The position numbers and the translations under genes were made by a program. A model generated the notes under the pieces. The model was not told the origin of the DNA, searched no databases, and saw only the letters and a list, made by a program, of their open reading frames with translations. Positions 1 to 13,095 of a stretch of DNA of 64,000 nt are shown here, in pieces. Location: contig JAFEMH010002556.1 of NCBI GenBank assembly GCA_022495995.1, positions 124,001 to 188,000 of the forward strand, read 5' to 3'. The stretch is from Adenophora triphylla var. japonica (lineage: Eukaryota > Streptophyta > Magnoliopsida > Asterales > Campanulaceae). How positions within the stretch are numbered: position 1 is the stretch's first letter; every line of letters begins with the position of its first letter.

Positions 1-265
1 TCAAGCTGTCCAACTGGTTAAATGCTTGTGTGAAGGTATAAGATCGACAAAGGATCATAAAGGTTATTGTAACTGCACCTATGAACCAATCACCAAGGCA
101 GCAAGCTTAGGCATCGTGGAGGCTGTGGAAGGGATTGAGACATACTTCCCGTTGCATTTTGGTCCTATAACAATAGACACCATTTTATAACTCAATTAGC
201 AGTTACCAATCGTAGTGAAAGAGTTTATAAACTAGTATATCAGATGAATGATTACCAGTAATATA

Positions 266-480
266 ATCCCTCCATTCCTTTTTATTTGTCTTTTTAGGAG
301 AAACTTTTTGTTCCTAAATATTTGTCACTTTAGCTCTTTTTTGTTTAAATGGTCAAAAATTTCCTTATCATTAATGCATTAGTTTATTTACTTATGTAAG
401 AATGTATAATATTTAAGATGAAAGAGAAAGGTTAAAAACTGGAATTGGAAGAGTAATTAATGAATTTCTTGGTTTGTGAG
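266..480. mobile_element. Truncated Stowaway-like MITE
   Basis: It starts ATCCCTCCATTCC after TA and continues with the TTTATTTGTC typical of such MITEs. The matching right terminus is missing, so the right boundary is a guess. It sits inside the left ankyrin pseudogene and is absent from the minus-strand copy at 1305-2143. Confidence 0.35.
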
Positions 481-607
481 ATTTTGTACCTTGTTTCTGG
501 TGCAGCAATAACATTATAAATGCACAGAGTTACAATGGTTTAAGGTAACATTTTAATTTTCCAATACGTATTTTCTCCATTCGACGACTATGAAGTTGAG
601 TTATATA

Positions 608-861
608 CTCTCACCATCCCGGAAAGTTTGTCCCACATTGACTTTTATGGTCAACTCAATCGAACTTTGACCATAATTTTATGAAAACCTATTTATTCCT
701 ATGCAATTCTAAAAATTGATATCGATAGTATTCCTAATAGTGAATCAATAACAATTTTAAGATTTGAATAGGGATAGCTAGGTTTTCATAAAGTTATAGT
801 CAAAGTTTATTGTGTTGACCATTAAAGTCAAAGTGGGTCAAGCTTTCTGGGGCGAAGGGAG
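608..861. mobile_element. Stowaway-type foldback MITE
   Basis: 254 bp flanked by TA. The left end CTCTCACCATCCCGG pairs imperfectly with the right end GGGCGAAGGGAG, and the arms fold back through GTCAA-rich sequence. It lies in the intron just before the PGG exon of the left ankyrin pseudogene. Confidence 0.65.
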
Positions 862-1304
862 TATACATTTATATTTATGTATATAATTGAATGTATAAAA
901 AGTGGAGAAGTTAAATCCAGCATGCTTGGATTTGGAAATGGTGAACTCTTCCGTAGAGACACCTGTAATGGTTTTCACGAGAGAGCACAAACAGTTAGTG
1001 ATAGAAGAAGAGAAATCGATGAACGACACATCAAACTCGTGTGCAATTGCAGCATCGCTCATCATCACAATGGTCTTTGTAGCAGCAATTACTGTGCCAG
1101 ATGGCAACCAAGGGATACTGGTCTCCCTATTTTCAACAACAGAGAACCTGCGTTTTTACTATTTGCAGCACCGGAAGCAATCTCTCTATTCACTTCCTCG
1201 ACTTCCTTGTTGATGTTCTTGTCAATACTGATAGCCCGTTATGCTGAGTAAGGCGTGTAGAAAATCATGCTCAGCATAACGGACAATCAAGATGGACAAG
1301 AACA

Positions 1305-2143
1305 TCAACAAGGAAGTTGTGGAAGTGAATAGAGATATTGCATCCGAGCATCCGTTACTGCAAACAGTAAAAATGCAGGTTCTCCATTGTTGAAAATAGG
1401 GAGACCACTATCCCCAAGATTGCAACCTGGCACAGTGATTGCTGCTGCAAACACCATTGTGATTATAGGAGTTGCGGCAATTGTACATGAGTTTGATGTG
1501 TCTTTCATCCATTTCTCTCCTTCTAACACTAATTGTTTGTACTCTCTTGTGAAAACCATACCATGAGTATCACCGGAAGAGTTCACCATTTTTTAGCGTG
1601 GTGAATTTATGTTCTATTATTCTCCAAGTCAATACAATTATATATCTAACACTTAACTTCATAGATGTCCAATGTAGAAAATAGTATTAGAAAATTAAAA
1701 GACTTTAATGTTACCTTAAACCATTGTAACTCTATTAGCATTTGCAATGCTGCACCAGAAACAAGGTTGAGATTGTGTGGTGGCGCCAATTACCCGGCTA
1801 AGTGCAACATATTATTCCCTAAGTCATTAGTGAGTCATGTAATGTATTGTTAATAACCATTCATCCGATAGACTAGGTTAAAAACTTATTCACTTCGATT
1901 GATAATTGCTAATTGAGTTCTATTATGTTGTCTATTATTAAAGGACCAAAATGCAACGGGAAGTATATCGACAATCCCTTCAACAGCCTCCACGATGCCT
2001 AAACTTGGTGATTGGCTCATAAGTGCAGTCAACATAAGCTTTCTGATCATTTGTAGATCTTATACCTCCACACAAGCATTTAACCAGTTGCACAGCTTGT
2101 TGATGAACTAATTTCTTTTGACCAGGGTCTTTTATTGTAGGAA
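1305..2143 (-). pseudogene. Ankyrin-PGG protein pseudogene, 3' half (right copy)
   Basis: Inverted partner of the copy at 1-1213. Reading the minus strand, an exon opens after a TTTGTAG acceptor at 2143 with VPTIKDPGQKKLVHQQAVQL and runs down to about 1675 (LAPPHNLNLVSGAALQM, then ELQWF), ending at a GTAACATT donor. The PGG exon follows at 1589-1305: MVFTREYKQLVLEGEKWMKD, then AAITVPG and GLPIFNNGEPAF. The PGG exon is open, but the ankyrin exon has at least one frameshift near 1985 and several stops. The upstream exons of the family are not seen on this strand beyond 2143. Confidence 0.75.
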
Positions 2144-2175
2144 CTACAAAGAAAAAATAATAATATATTATTAAA

Positions 2176-2439
2176 CTCACTCCGTCTCGTATACCATTAC
2201 ACTTTGTCCATTTTGGGTGTCCAACATACCATTACACTTTCCTAAAATGGACATCTTTTAATACTTCTTTATTCAATGGGACCCACTTGCATACTCACAA
2301 CAAGTATCCATTTATTATTTCCTACCCCATGTTCTCTCTCCTACCTCACTTTTCATACTCACAACACATACACCACTTACACTTTTTCTTAATCTACGTG
2401 CCCAAACACAAAGTGTAATGGTATACGAGACGGAGGGAG
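2176..2439. mobile_element. Stowaway MITE
   Basis: 264 bp with terminal arms CTCACTCCGTCTCGTATACC and GGTATACGAGACGGAGGGAG. TA follows the right end; the left dinucleotide is mutated to AA. The interior carries the reversed CATTACACTTT motif at both sides. Confidence 0.75.
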
Positions 2440-3844
2440 TATATATATAAATATTGTTGTATCAGTATTCAAATATTAGCTTCAGGAGCCAGTTTGCGAG
2501 CATGTTACTAGATATCCTGTTACTGTGCAGAATTATCATACAAATGAACTAATGCTGAGAAATCCAAAAAATTACATAAAGTAGAGGAATTAAATGTTTG
2601 TCAAGCAAACATTGAAGTGACAACTGAACCACCACTTGAATTTTCCTCTGCTATATGATTTGAGAACATCAGTTCATGCAAAGGAGCTGTGACACATGCC
2701 GCCCATCTGAAACTGAATGCGCAAGTGCTTTGGTTGATCAATTAGAAAATACTGTGAATTTCTTTTAGTGGCTTCACAGTTGATCATATGCTCAAGAACT
2801 TCATTATTCACATGTAAAATTGATGTACCCACTGCACAATAATGTTTTCTTTGAAGTATTAATATATTATTCACTTTTGACTGCCAATTATAAAACAAAA
2901 GGCATAAGAAGGTCTTCATAGCCTATTTTTCCTACTTCAATCTAAGAGGTGATCAGACTCAGACTTCATAACATGGAAACGGTAGGTTTCACCAACACTC
3001 AACTTAATGCATTCAGACTAACTTTTGCTTCATTGAATTGCATACGGCAACACTCACATAAAAGTTTTATAAAGTCATTTACTTGTCATATTCCAAGGAA
3101 TGAAGGAAGACATTTACATGTACTATATGGTCCTTAATATCTATTGACCAAGTCAGGCATGCTCTGCAAACCATTGACACAATGACCACCCTACTCCTAT
3201 CCACCACCATGGACCATAAAAATCTAGCACGAAAAACACACAAACAGAGTAAAAGTGTTGGTCCTTTAAGAACACATGCAGATCATTTTCTTAAGTTACA
3301 CTATATTTTGAAGGGGCTCATTTTCATCTATTCTAGCACCATGTTTGCACCCAACCCAAGTTGCTAACATGACCCCCCCCCTCCAACACTCCTAAATTCA
3401 AGTTTACTTTGCCTATTCCCCGAAACAGTGGTAGTCAATTCAGGATCGAAGAAAAGCCCACAAATAAGAGCAGCAGAACAAACAGAAGCAATAACTTCAA
3501 CTCAGTACAATCAAATCATATCCGTTGCCATCAATCAATGTGATTCTCTAATCAACCTAATCCACTTACACGAAAAAACACCAAACATTAATGCACCAAA
3601 CAATTTTATCTGATCTAATTATTCTTCTAAACCCCATGATCTACTGCTTACATGCTCAAGTTACCCAGACCCAAGTACGTCTTGTCTTGATTAACTACAC
3701 GTTAGAAACATGAATCTTTCTTCTCTACTAATTCATCCAAAAGCAAGATCATTGGTCAAACACACACAAATACGCACTTGTATCTCAAGCAAGTATACCA
3801 AGGTATCACTTAGGATTCATATATCTAACAAAATCTAACACAAT
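2440..3844. other. No recognisable gene
   Basis: AT-rich sequence with only short, uninterpretable reading frames and a C8 run at 3372. It may be decayed intron of the RABH1 fragment that lies on the minus strand upstream at 4825, but no further RABH1 exon was found. Confidence 0.4.
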
Positions 3845-4439
3845 CAGGGGCGGAGCCAGGAATTGGCCGAGGGGGGGGGGGAAAAATTTTCGGGTCGGAC
3901 AAGTAAAAAATGGGTCGGATCCATGAAATACAATAACAAAAATGATAAAAGTAAATAATTCAAAGAACGATTGAAATAATGTTGAAGTATTTAACGCAAA
4001 CAATTTATTAAAATATATTACTCGTACAAAAAAGAAATTCAAATTTGCTAATTAAACTTGGGATAATAGGAAGAAAGACCAAAAACAAAAAAAATGGGAA
4101 AAGTCTAACGAATTAATTAAGATTGAAAAAATGTGAGAAAATTAGGAGAAAGAGAAAAACAAAACTGTTAAGAGAAAGAATAGCAAAGATGGAAGACAAA
4201 ATTAATTGAAAATGTAAGTAGCAGGGTTCGAACATGGATTTGAAAGGAAATCCCAAAGGCTTTAACTTCACCCCTTCTACCGCTGAACCACACCACTCAC
4301 TGGTGTTAATCTTGAAGTTAATTATATATATACATATATAACAAAAATATGGTGGGGGCAAAAAAAAAAAAAATTCCACTGCATTTCCGCCGCTGGGGGG
4401 GCGAGTGCCCCCACCTGCCCCCCCCTGGATCCGCCCCTG
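3845..4439. mobile_element. Non-autonomous hAT element with tRNA-like insert
   Basis: 595 bp. The ends CAGGGGCGGAGCCAGG and GGATCCGCCCCTG are inverted, and an exact 8-bp target duplication AACACAAT lies at 3837-3844 and 4440-4447. No transposase is present. On the minus strand near 4300-4210 it carries a tRNA-like stretch: GTGGTTCAGCGGTAGA resembles an A box and GTTCGAACCC a B box. Confidence 0.85.
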
Positions 4440-4561
4440 AACACAATCCTGTATGTCTCAACTTAAAGTAAGTTTATCTAATTCAATCCATACCCACCAA
4501 CACAAATAGCCAACTGAACCAAAAATTTCAAACAAACTCATCACTGAAATCTAATAAATCA

Positions 4562-5480
<919 letters not shown>

Positions 5481-6265
5481 AGCTGGTCCGTTAGATTTTG
5501 GGGCCCTAAGTCAATAATTTGATTGGGGCCCTCAGTTTTTTAGTCTCAATAGGCAACTGTGTGTTTGCCAAAATTTATTTCTCTATTCATTTTTACGTTC
5601 TTCATCATATTTCTACTTAATGTATTTTTTTCCGTCTTCTCGTAAGCTTACATTTTAGCGATTTTTGATATTTGAACTATAAATTAATCGTAAACTAATG
5701 AGACTTGGGATATTCCATTCATATTAAGAGTCGAAATGAAAAATTGGGTAGGGTAATTAGATTGTGTTTACATTTTTGTGTTAGATAATTGCAAATAATT
5801 TTAAGAAATGTTGCAGTAAAATTTAAGCCATAAATGCAAATGATTGAATATAAAATTTTAGTGATAGTTATGAAAGATTAAAAAAATAAATTAATATTAA
5901 ATTAGTAATTGAAAGACTTCAATATATATATATGGAGTATATATTATAAGTAGAAAGTCCAAATTCGCTAATAATTAATTAAGCTAGAAAAAATTTGAAA
6001 AGATAGCCCAAATTTACAACTTAAGACTAGAAGAAAAAAAAAAGAAAAAATGTAGTTGAGGGGGTTCGAACATGCACAAGTAACATGAGTGAGTGCAAAG
6101 TATTCTAACCATTTACTTAACCACAGTAGTGACATGTGAACAACATATATTTTAATTTCGCGATTTTTTTTATAAAAGAAAATAACATTTGGGGCCCTAA
6201 TTATTGCTATTTTTACGGTGGCCCAAAACGGCAGCTTTCTTTGCTTACTCAAAGGGTCGGCCCTA
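5481..6265. mobile_element. hAT-like MITE with tRNA-like insert
   Basis: 785 bp bounded by an 8-bp duplication ATGTCACC at 5473-5480 and 6266-6273. The termini are imperfect: AGCTGGTCCG, and inverted AGGGCCGACCC. GGGGCCCTAA occurs near each end. The interior at 6055-6135 has GGTTCGAAC and, on the other strand, GTGGTTAAGTAAATGGTTAG, a degenerate tRNA-like box arrangement. No coding capacity. Confidence 0.6.
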
Positions 6266-6525
6266 ATGTCACCCCCAATTTCTCCTCACACATTATTAAT
6301 TATCCGGACATCCCACATTTAAAAATAGATTCTTATAATTACAAAAATGTTATTGTGCATTTTAAATTTAATTATGTATATTTATATAAATGTGAATGTA
6401 TGAATAAACTAACTAATTACTTTAAAAAACAAAAAAAAAACTTTACAAATATATTGCAAAATAAATTTTACATAAGATTATTCATTGCAATTTAAACCTT
6501 ATACAAATAATAATAACATAAAAAC

Positions 6526-6740
6526 TAGGGGTGTAAATGGTTCGGTTTAACTCGATTTGAACAAATTTAGGAGCCAAACCGCTAGTATCGGTTCGAAAAA
6601 ATTCCAAACCGAGCTAAACCATAAAAAAATTCGAACCGAGCTGAGCCAAACCATCATGGTTCGGTTTGGCTCGGTTTGAACCGCGGTTTGAATTTTCGGT
6701 TCAAACCGCGGTCCAAACCGTCATTATAACCAAAGTTCAA
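6526..6740. mobile_element. hAT-type terminus rich in AAACCG motifs
   Basis: It begins AGGGGTGTAAATGG, followed by a dense array of GGTTCGG and AAACCG words in both orientations. This is the subterminal pattern of plant hAT elements. The partner end was not identified with confidence. Confidence 0.45.
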
Positions 6741-7307
6741 ACAAATTTATAACAAATGTCTGTTGTAATATTGAAAGTGTCAAAGTGAAAATGCCTGTTG
6801 TAGTGTTAAAATATGTCTCTTGTCGTATTCAGAAGTGCCTTCTTCTGCAGTATCAAAAAGTGTCAGGTGAGTTTCAATTATTTACAATGTTAAAATGTGC
6901 CTGTTGTTGTGTAGAAAACTGCCTCTTATAAGTTTCAATTATTTACAAAAATGCCACCGCACATTTTGAGAAGTTCTATTTATTTACAAAAATGTCATCG
7001 CGCCTATTTAAAAACACGTTCTACGCTCAGACGAGCGTAGAACACGTTTTACAAGAGATTTTCACTTTTAAAAAAATGAAAATAATAAAAAAGTAATTCA
7101 TTGTAATATTCAAGATGCATTTATAACTGATTACGTCTGTTGCTGCTGGGCCGGTTGAGTTGTGGTGACTGAATTTGCCCATTTAATAATTGTGTCTTTG
7201 TGATGTCTGAAATGTTGGGCTTCATTCGTTGGGTCTAGCCCGTCACTTTTATTTCGTTCGATATATAATTTATTTTAGTTAAATTACTTTGTATTTGTAA
7301 TGAAATA
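6741..7307. other. Spacer with decayed repeats and one hairpin
   Basis: Loose repeats of TGCCTGTTGTAGTGTTAAAA and TTTCAATTATTTACAAA. A hairpin at about 7018-7046 has the stem TTCTACGCTC pairing with GAGCGTAGAA. Sequence near 7070-7115 recurs near 16655-16700. Confidence 0.4.
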
Positions 7308-7595
7308 CTCCCTCCGTCCCACTCTAGTATGGACTTATTTTCTTTTTGGTTCGTCCCAGATTAGTGTGAACTGTCCAAAATGGCAAAGAATCTTTACTAT
7401 TCCACCCATTCATTCTTTCTCCTACTTTACTTTTACATTCACAATATTCTCTCTCCTAACTATTCCTCCCACTCATATTCTCTCCTATTTAATTTTTCAT
7501 ACTCACAAACACCTTCTTCACCTATTTCTCCTTTCTACTTTTTCTTAATTTCTGTGTCAAAAAAAATGGTCCACATTGGAGTGGAACGGAGAGAG
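7308..7595. mobile_element. Stowaway MITE
   Basis: 288 bp between TA dinucleotides, with ends CTCCCTCCGTCCCAC and GGAACGGAGAGAG. The interior is CT-rich on the plus strand (TTCTCTCCTA words), as in the other long members of this family here. Confidence 0.8.
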
Positions 7596-7719
7596 TATAA
7601 ATTTTAATAAATCCTTAGTAAAAATAATAATCTATCATTACTTGTTATAGCGAAAGAGTCTTGATACTAAAGTTGGTAGTAATTCATTCGTCTAATAATA
7701 AAAAAGAGTACTACATCCT

Positions 7720-8100
7720 TCTCACCTCAAATGTAAAATAACAATTTTGATACTTAAATTATGTCTTGATACAAAAATTAGGAGAGAGTACTATTTTTTT
7801 AGTCTCAAAATAAATATTCTAAAACAAATTTTACTTCTCTAATTTCTTTTATCCCTTTCGGTTCAAAAAATAAATATTGCTTACGTCTCAAAATAAATAA
7901 CTAAAAAAATAACACTACTTGCTGTGTCCAGAAAATGAATATTACTTCATTCTTTCGTTCCGATGAATATTTTACAAAAGAATACAACTTCATTCATCTC
8001 AAAAAATGAATATGATTATTTTAGAAAAATATACCACTTTATTTGTCTAAAAAATGAATAATATTTTAGAAAAAAATACTACTTCGTTTTTCGAAAGACA
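7720..8100. repeat. Decayed tandem array of AATGAATAT-type units
   Basis: Repeated words CTCAAAATAAATATT and ATTTTAGAAAAA(A)TACTACTT. The same family fills the interior of the foldback element at 20798-21996, so this is probably a degenerate copy of that element's core. Confidence 0.45.
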
Positions 8101-8103
8101 AAT

Positions 8104-9063
8104 GTTAGTGCCTCCATCGCCAGATATCGCCAGATGTGATATCAAAACGGATGTTTGACGGTTTGGTTAAAAGTTGCTTTTATCAATTTTACCCCAAATT
8201 ACTTTATTTCTTATGCATATATAGTCCAGATGTATGGTAAGTGTGTTGCAGTCCCTCTTATGATAGCCAGGAACATGTAATGACAATAGCCCAAACCCTT
8301 GTCCGTCAAATAATAAATTTGTTACTAAATATTTTGAACTTTATTAGACCATTCCCATCTGTGACTCTCCTTGTGAGAGTCCCCAAAAAAAAAAAAAAAC
8401 AAAAAAGGAAAAAGCATGAAAAGTCACCAAAATTGGTGACCATGGGCAATTGGTCGACCTGAGGTTGGCCCCGGTTGGGTCACCTCTTTTTTTTTTTTTT
8501 TTGATCAAATTATTTTGATTTTGTGTTTATATAAATATTTTTTTTAAATTAATATATTTTATATAATTATTTAAAATAAAAAATATATCAATTTTTTTTT
8601 ATATAATTGTATGGGTAATTTTTTTTTAATAATTGTACGGGTAATTTTAAAAATATTATTACTAATACATTATTTAAAAAATAAAATGATAAGTATTTTA
8701 GATAAGTTAAAGTAAAAAAAAAAAAAATATTTTATTTTTAAAAGATTGGGATGGGTTGGATTGGGTTGGGTTGGGTTGGGTCACTGATGGGAGTATAAAT
8801 TATATAAGGTTGGGATTGTGTATATAGAAGTGGGAGAAATTAATATTTTATTTGAGATTGGGTTGGGTCGGGGTCACTGATGGGGATAGTCTTAGAGTGT
8901 CCACCACAAAAATAGATGGAACAAAAATTAATAAATAATGAAGTTTAAAAATTATTACTAATATTTCAATATTAATTTTATAATATAATAAGTATAATCA
9001 GTGTTATGTTTGTAATTGTTTATCAAAATTAATCATATTATCCCAAAAAATCAAAATGAAGCA
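8104..9063. repeat. Segmental duplicate of 13838-19110 (empty-site copy)
   Basis: Blocks 8104-8345 and 8895-9063 align in order with 13838-13936 + 14223-14239 + 15985-16040 and with 16840-17037 + 19060-19110. The 8-kb copy lacks the Stowaway at 13937 and the two MULEs of the 13.8-19.1 kb copy, but has its own Harbinger MITE at 8347-8891. Confidence 0.75.
8347..8891. mobile_element. Harbinger (Tourist-like) MITE
   Basis: 545 bp with a TTA target duplication at 8344-8346 and 8892-8894. The ends are GACCATTCCCATCTGTGAC and inverted GACTATCCCCATCAGTGAC. The interior has GGGTTGGGTTGG runs near 8755. The paralogous copy near 16895 lacks it. Confidence 0.75.
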
Positions 9064-9121
9064 ATTGGTCCGTTTGGAATGGTGGTTAGCTTGTTGTCAT
9101 TGTCATTGTATTTTATAAATA

Positions 9122-9401
9122 CACCCTCCGTCCCGAATCTAGGTATACACTTTTGACTTTTGCACGTAAATTAAGGAAGTAAATAATGGAGAAAGTGGTG
9201 TGAGTGTAAAAGTAAAATAGGAGAGAGAATGAGTGGAGGAAATAATAAATTATAATGGTGTTGTGAGTATTAAAATAATGTAGGAGAGAGAATGAGTGAA
9301 GGAATAATAAAAATTCTTTTCCATTTTAAAAAATGTACACGTAGATTTGGGACGCCCAAAATGGCAAAATGTGCCCCTAGATATATATGGGACGGAGGGG
9401 G
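9122..9401. mobile_element. Stowaway MITE
   Basis: 280 bp between TA sites, with ends CACCCTCCGTCCCGAAT and GGGACGGAGGGGG. Interior: reiterated GGAGAGAGAATGAGTG. Confidence 0.8.
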
Positions 9402-9453
9402 TACTTTTTTATTTATGTATTTATGTTGTGTGTCCACTTTACTTTTCATCTAA

Positions 9454-9500
9454 CTAGTTTAACCCCCGTGCGATGCACGGACAGTTAATAACGAATAACT
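9454..9500 (-). mobile_element. Helitron 3' terminus
   Basis: On the minus strand the hairpin CCGTGCATCGCACGG is followed by a short spacer and CTAG, then T, the hallmark of a Helitron 3' end. A second hairpin-like word CCGTGCAATGCACGG is at about 9627-9641. The element should extend to higher coordinates; its 5' TC end was not found. Confidence 0.55.
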
Positions 9501-9725
9501 AATCGAAATCCAAACGAATACAAAAGTAAATAGAGATGTTTGTATACATTGTAAAAATATTATTTGAAACATATATTGTGAGTAAAAATATCAGATTGAA
9601 GGTCACTAAAATAAATATAGTGTTACATCCGTGCAATGCACGGATAGTTATTGATACTTAAAAAGACGAAAATTAAATAAAATGACTAAATGAGACAAAC
9701 ATCTTGATACATTGTGAAACACATA

Positions 9726-10014
9726 CTCCCTCCGTCCCGGTAGAAGCGTCACCCTTTTAGGGGTGGCGCGCAAATTAAGAAAAAGTGTGGAAAGTAAAAA
9801 TGTTGTGAGTGTAATTTAAAAATAGGAGAGAGAATTAGTGGAGGAAATAGTGAATTTTAAAAGTGTTGTGAGTGTAGAGGAGAGAGAATTAGTGGAGGGA
9901 ATAGTGGATGGGATAATAAAATATTAATAAAAGTTTCCTTTTTAGGAAAGGGTGACGCTTTAAACGGGACGCCATTTTGGGTAAAAAGTGACGCTTCGAC
10001 CGGGACGGAGGGAG
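9726..10014. mobile_element. Stowaway MITE
   Basis: 289 bp between TA sites with perfect 13-base ends CTCCCTCCGTCCC and GGGACGGAGGGAG. Both subterminal regions carry GAAGCGTCAC-type words. Confidence 0.85.
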
Positions 10015-10610
10015 TATTTAAAAGACAATTTTATCGGTACAACTATCGAAAGAGGAAGGAATATCATCATTACATATCAATATCTTCGGACCAACGGAAT
10101 TGTGAACTCTCGATAATGCACAATATAATTGAGAATGTCAAAATACATAGTATCTATTTGAAAAAAAAAGACCAACAAAGGATAAATATCTACCTTGACT
10201 TTTATTAATAGGCATAATATAAGAGGAAAACAATAATACAAATATCGTGAAATAAAAAATAAATTATCGTACACTTTAAAATATTTAATACAGACAATTA
10301 TGAGACATTAAATAATGAATAAGTGATTCACCCAATAAATAAATAGAAACTCAAATCCAAATTCATCATCCCCTATATGAACAATCCATAAATTCTCTAT
10401 TCTATCAATTATTTTAATTCATCTTCATTTTTTAAAAAAATTATTAGACATACATACACATAAACAAATTAAAGTAATACATAATAAAATCGGAAATTTT
10501 ATAGATAACGAAAATTAACAAATAAATTTAAAAATTGATTATTATTATTGTGTATTAGTTTTGTAAAATAAATATAAATTTATAAATAAACATTGTAAAA
10601 TATAAATTAT
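10015..10610. other. AT-rich spacer
   Basis: No gene or bounded element seen. It may belong to the Helitron whose 3' end is at 9454. Confidence 0.3.
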
Positions 10611-10726
<116 letters not shown>

Positions 10727-11043
10727 GAGTAAATTGACCCTCCTCCCCCATAAAACTCTACATATATCCCATTATTTTTTTTATTATTATTTGAACCGAT
10801 ATCCCATTTTTTTAATGTTTACAACAAATAATACTTTGAGAATATGCTTCTGAGTTACCCAAACTGTATGCTCAAACGACGACAATTAAAATAAAACAAA
10901 AAGAAAAGCGAGTTGTTTTATATATTGTGAAAACTTTCTTGAATACTACATTGTTAGTAGAAACATCAAAGTGGTAAGTATTATCATCATTACATATCAA
11001 TATTTAAAATAATTAACCTATTAACTCTGGATGTAGCGACATA

Positions 11044-11281
11044 CTCCCTCCGTCCCAGCCCAGTGTAAACTTTTGGTCAACTTTGACCAACTTTGACCAA
11101 TAGTTTAAGGCCATAATAATGATCCTAATAAAAATCCAAAAAATGTTATTGTTAATATTATTAAACGTGATACAATAACAAATTTTTAAATTTTTATTAG
11201 GATCATTATTATGGCCTTAAATTATTGGTCAAAGTTGGTCAAAGTTGACCAAAAGTTTACACTGGGCTGGGACGGAGGGAG
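11044..11281. mobile_element. Perfect-hairpin Stowaway MITE
   Basis: 238 bp between TA sites. Unlike the longer family members it is palindromic over nearly its whole length: CAGCCCAGTGTAAACTTTTG pairs with the inverted right arm, and the pairing runs through GTCAAAGTTG and ATCATTATTATGGCC blocks to a loop near 11155. It resembles a miRNA or siRNA hairpin precursor. Confidence 0.9.
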
Positions 11282-11976
<695 letters not shown>

Positions 11977-12102
11977 TTATTAAATAACCCTATATACTTT
12001 ATAAATACTTTTGTTTAAAAAAAATCAACACCATCCCAAATCATCATCCTATACCCCACCACTCTTACTTTATTTTATATTCTTTATTTTATGATTAGTA
12101 AA

Positions 12103-12104
<2 letters not shown>

Positions 12105-12142
<38 letters not shown>
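12105..12142. repeat. (ATT)n microsatellite
   Basis: About 12 uninterrupted ATT units. The rest of 11973-12819 is A-rich spacer with no gene. Confidence 0.9.
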
Positions 12143-12143
<1 letters not shown>

Positions 12144-12819
12144 CATTTATAATTAAAAATAAATACTTTACACTTAATTAATTTTCACTAAAAATATTTT
12201 AAAATAAAAGAAAACTAACAAAGGATAATCAAGAAACTTATATTTAAAAAAGAGGATTTTTTTATTCAAAAATAATTTTGACTAAAAACATATTGAAAAA
12301 TTAAAAAGAAAAATTAACAAAGGATAATTAAGAAATTTATATTTAAAAATAAATTTTTTTTCTGTGTCCAAATCAAATGAAAATAGTCTCTATTCAAAGA
12401 GAAATTTTTTTTTTATGAATTTTGGTGTAAATAAAATTTTTTAAAAAATTAATTTATTATAAAATAATTTAGGTAAAAGAAATGGGTGAAAAATAAAAAA
12501 TCGAAATCCAACCAACCAATCGGAGGATGCCAAGTGTCCCAACCAAAAAAAAACAAAATTGAGCTGCCTTCATAGTTCGTGGCCTTCACGCGCCATTGTC
12601 GGAGCGTCCCACTCACGCGCCTTGGAAATGACCAAAACGCCCTTCAGCAAAATGGCGACACTTGTCCAATTTTCCAAAAAAAAATTTAAAAAAATTTACA
12701 GCCCAATCACACCTTGACACTTGTCCTTTAAGGCGAATTTTTTGCCATTTTGCCACCCGGTGAAATGACGAAAATGTCCCTCATATCTCCTTTAATTACC
12801 AAAACCTTGTTATTATATA

Positions 12820-13093
12820 CTCCCTCCGTCCCGCTAGTAACCGCGGTGTTACTGTTTGCACGGGAATTAAGGAAAAAAATAATGATATAAATATTGTGAG
12901 TGTAAAAGTAAAATAGGAGAGAGAATGAGTGGAGGGAATAGTAAATTATAATGGTGTTGTGAGTATTAAAATAATGTAGGAGAGAGAATGAGTGAAGGGA
13001 ATAGTAAAGATTCTTTGTCATTTTAGGAAGTGTGCAGTTTGTAATGGGACGCCCAAAATAAAAAGTGTGCGGTTTGTAGCGGGACAGAGGGAA
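12820..13093. mobile_element. Stowaway MITE, first of a tandem pair
   Basis: 274 bp with ends CTCCCTCCGTCCCGC and GCGGGACAGAGGGAA. It shares the single TA at 13094-13095 with the next element. Confidence 0.85.
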
Positions 13094-13095
13094 TA

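Larger units (their letters stand above)
1..1213 (+). pseudogene. Ankyrin-PGG protein pseudogene, 3' half (left copy)
   Basis: Decayed 3' exons of an ITN1-like ankyrin repeat membrane protein; the 5' part lies outside the window. Bases 1-250 encode QLVKCLCEG, YEPITKAASLG and later residues matching the intact exon at 49827-50272, but with in-frame stops. Bases 487-545 hold the remnant of the LVSGAALQMQRELQWF motif. Bases about 930-1213 encode the PGG domain (FTREHKQLV, then AAITVP), the cytosol-to-membrane segment of this family. The copy is interrupted by a truncated MITE near 266 and a Stowaway at 608-861. No continuous reading frame survives, so I call it a pseudogene. The family assignment is by motif recognition. 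Confidence 0.75.
1..2150. repeat. Tail-to-tail inverted duplication of ankyrin-PGG 3' ends
   Basis: Two arms of about 0.9-1.25 kb face each other about position 1254. The centre is itself a hairpin: CCGTTATGCTGAG near 1232 pairs with CTCAGCATAACGG near 1272. Arm divergence is visible as stops, indels and MITEs present only in the left arm. Confidence 0.75.

Noticed and set aside
4205..4300. Possible tRNA gene on the minus strand
   Set aside because: Box-like words are present, but I cannot form a proper acceptor stem or anticodon arm, and it lies inside a hAT MITE.
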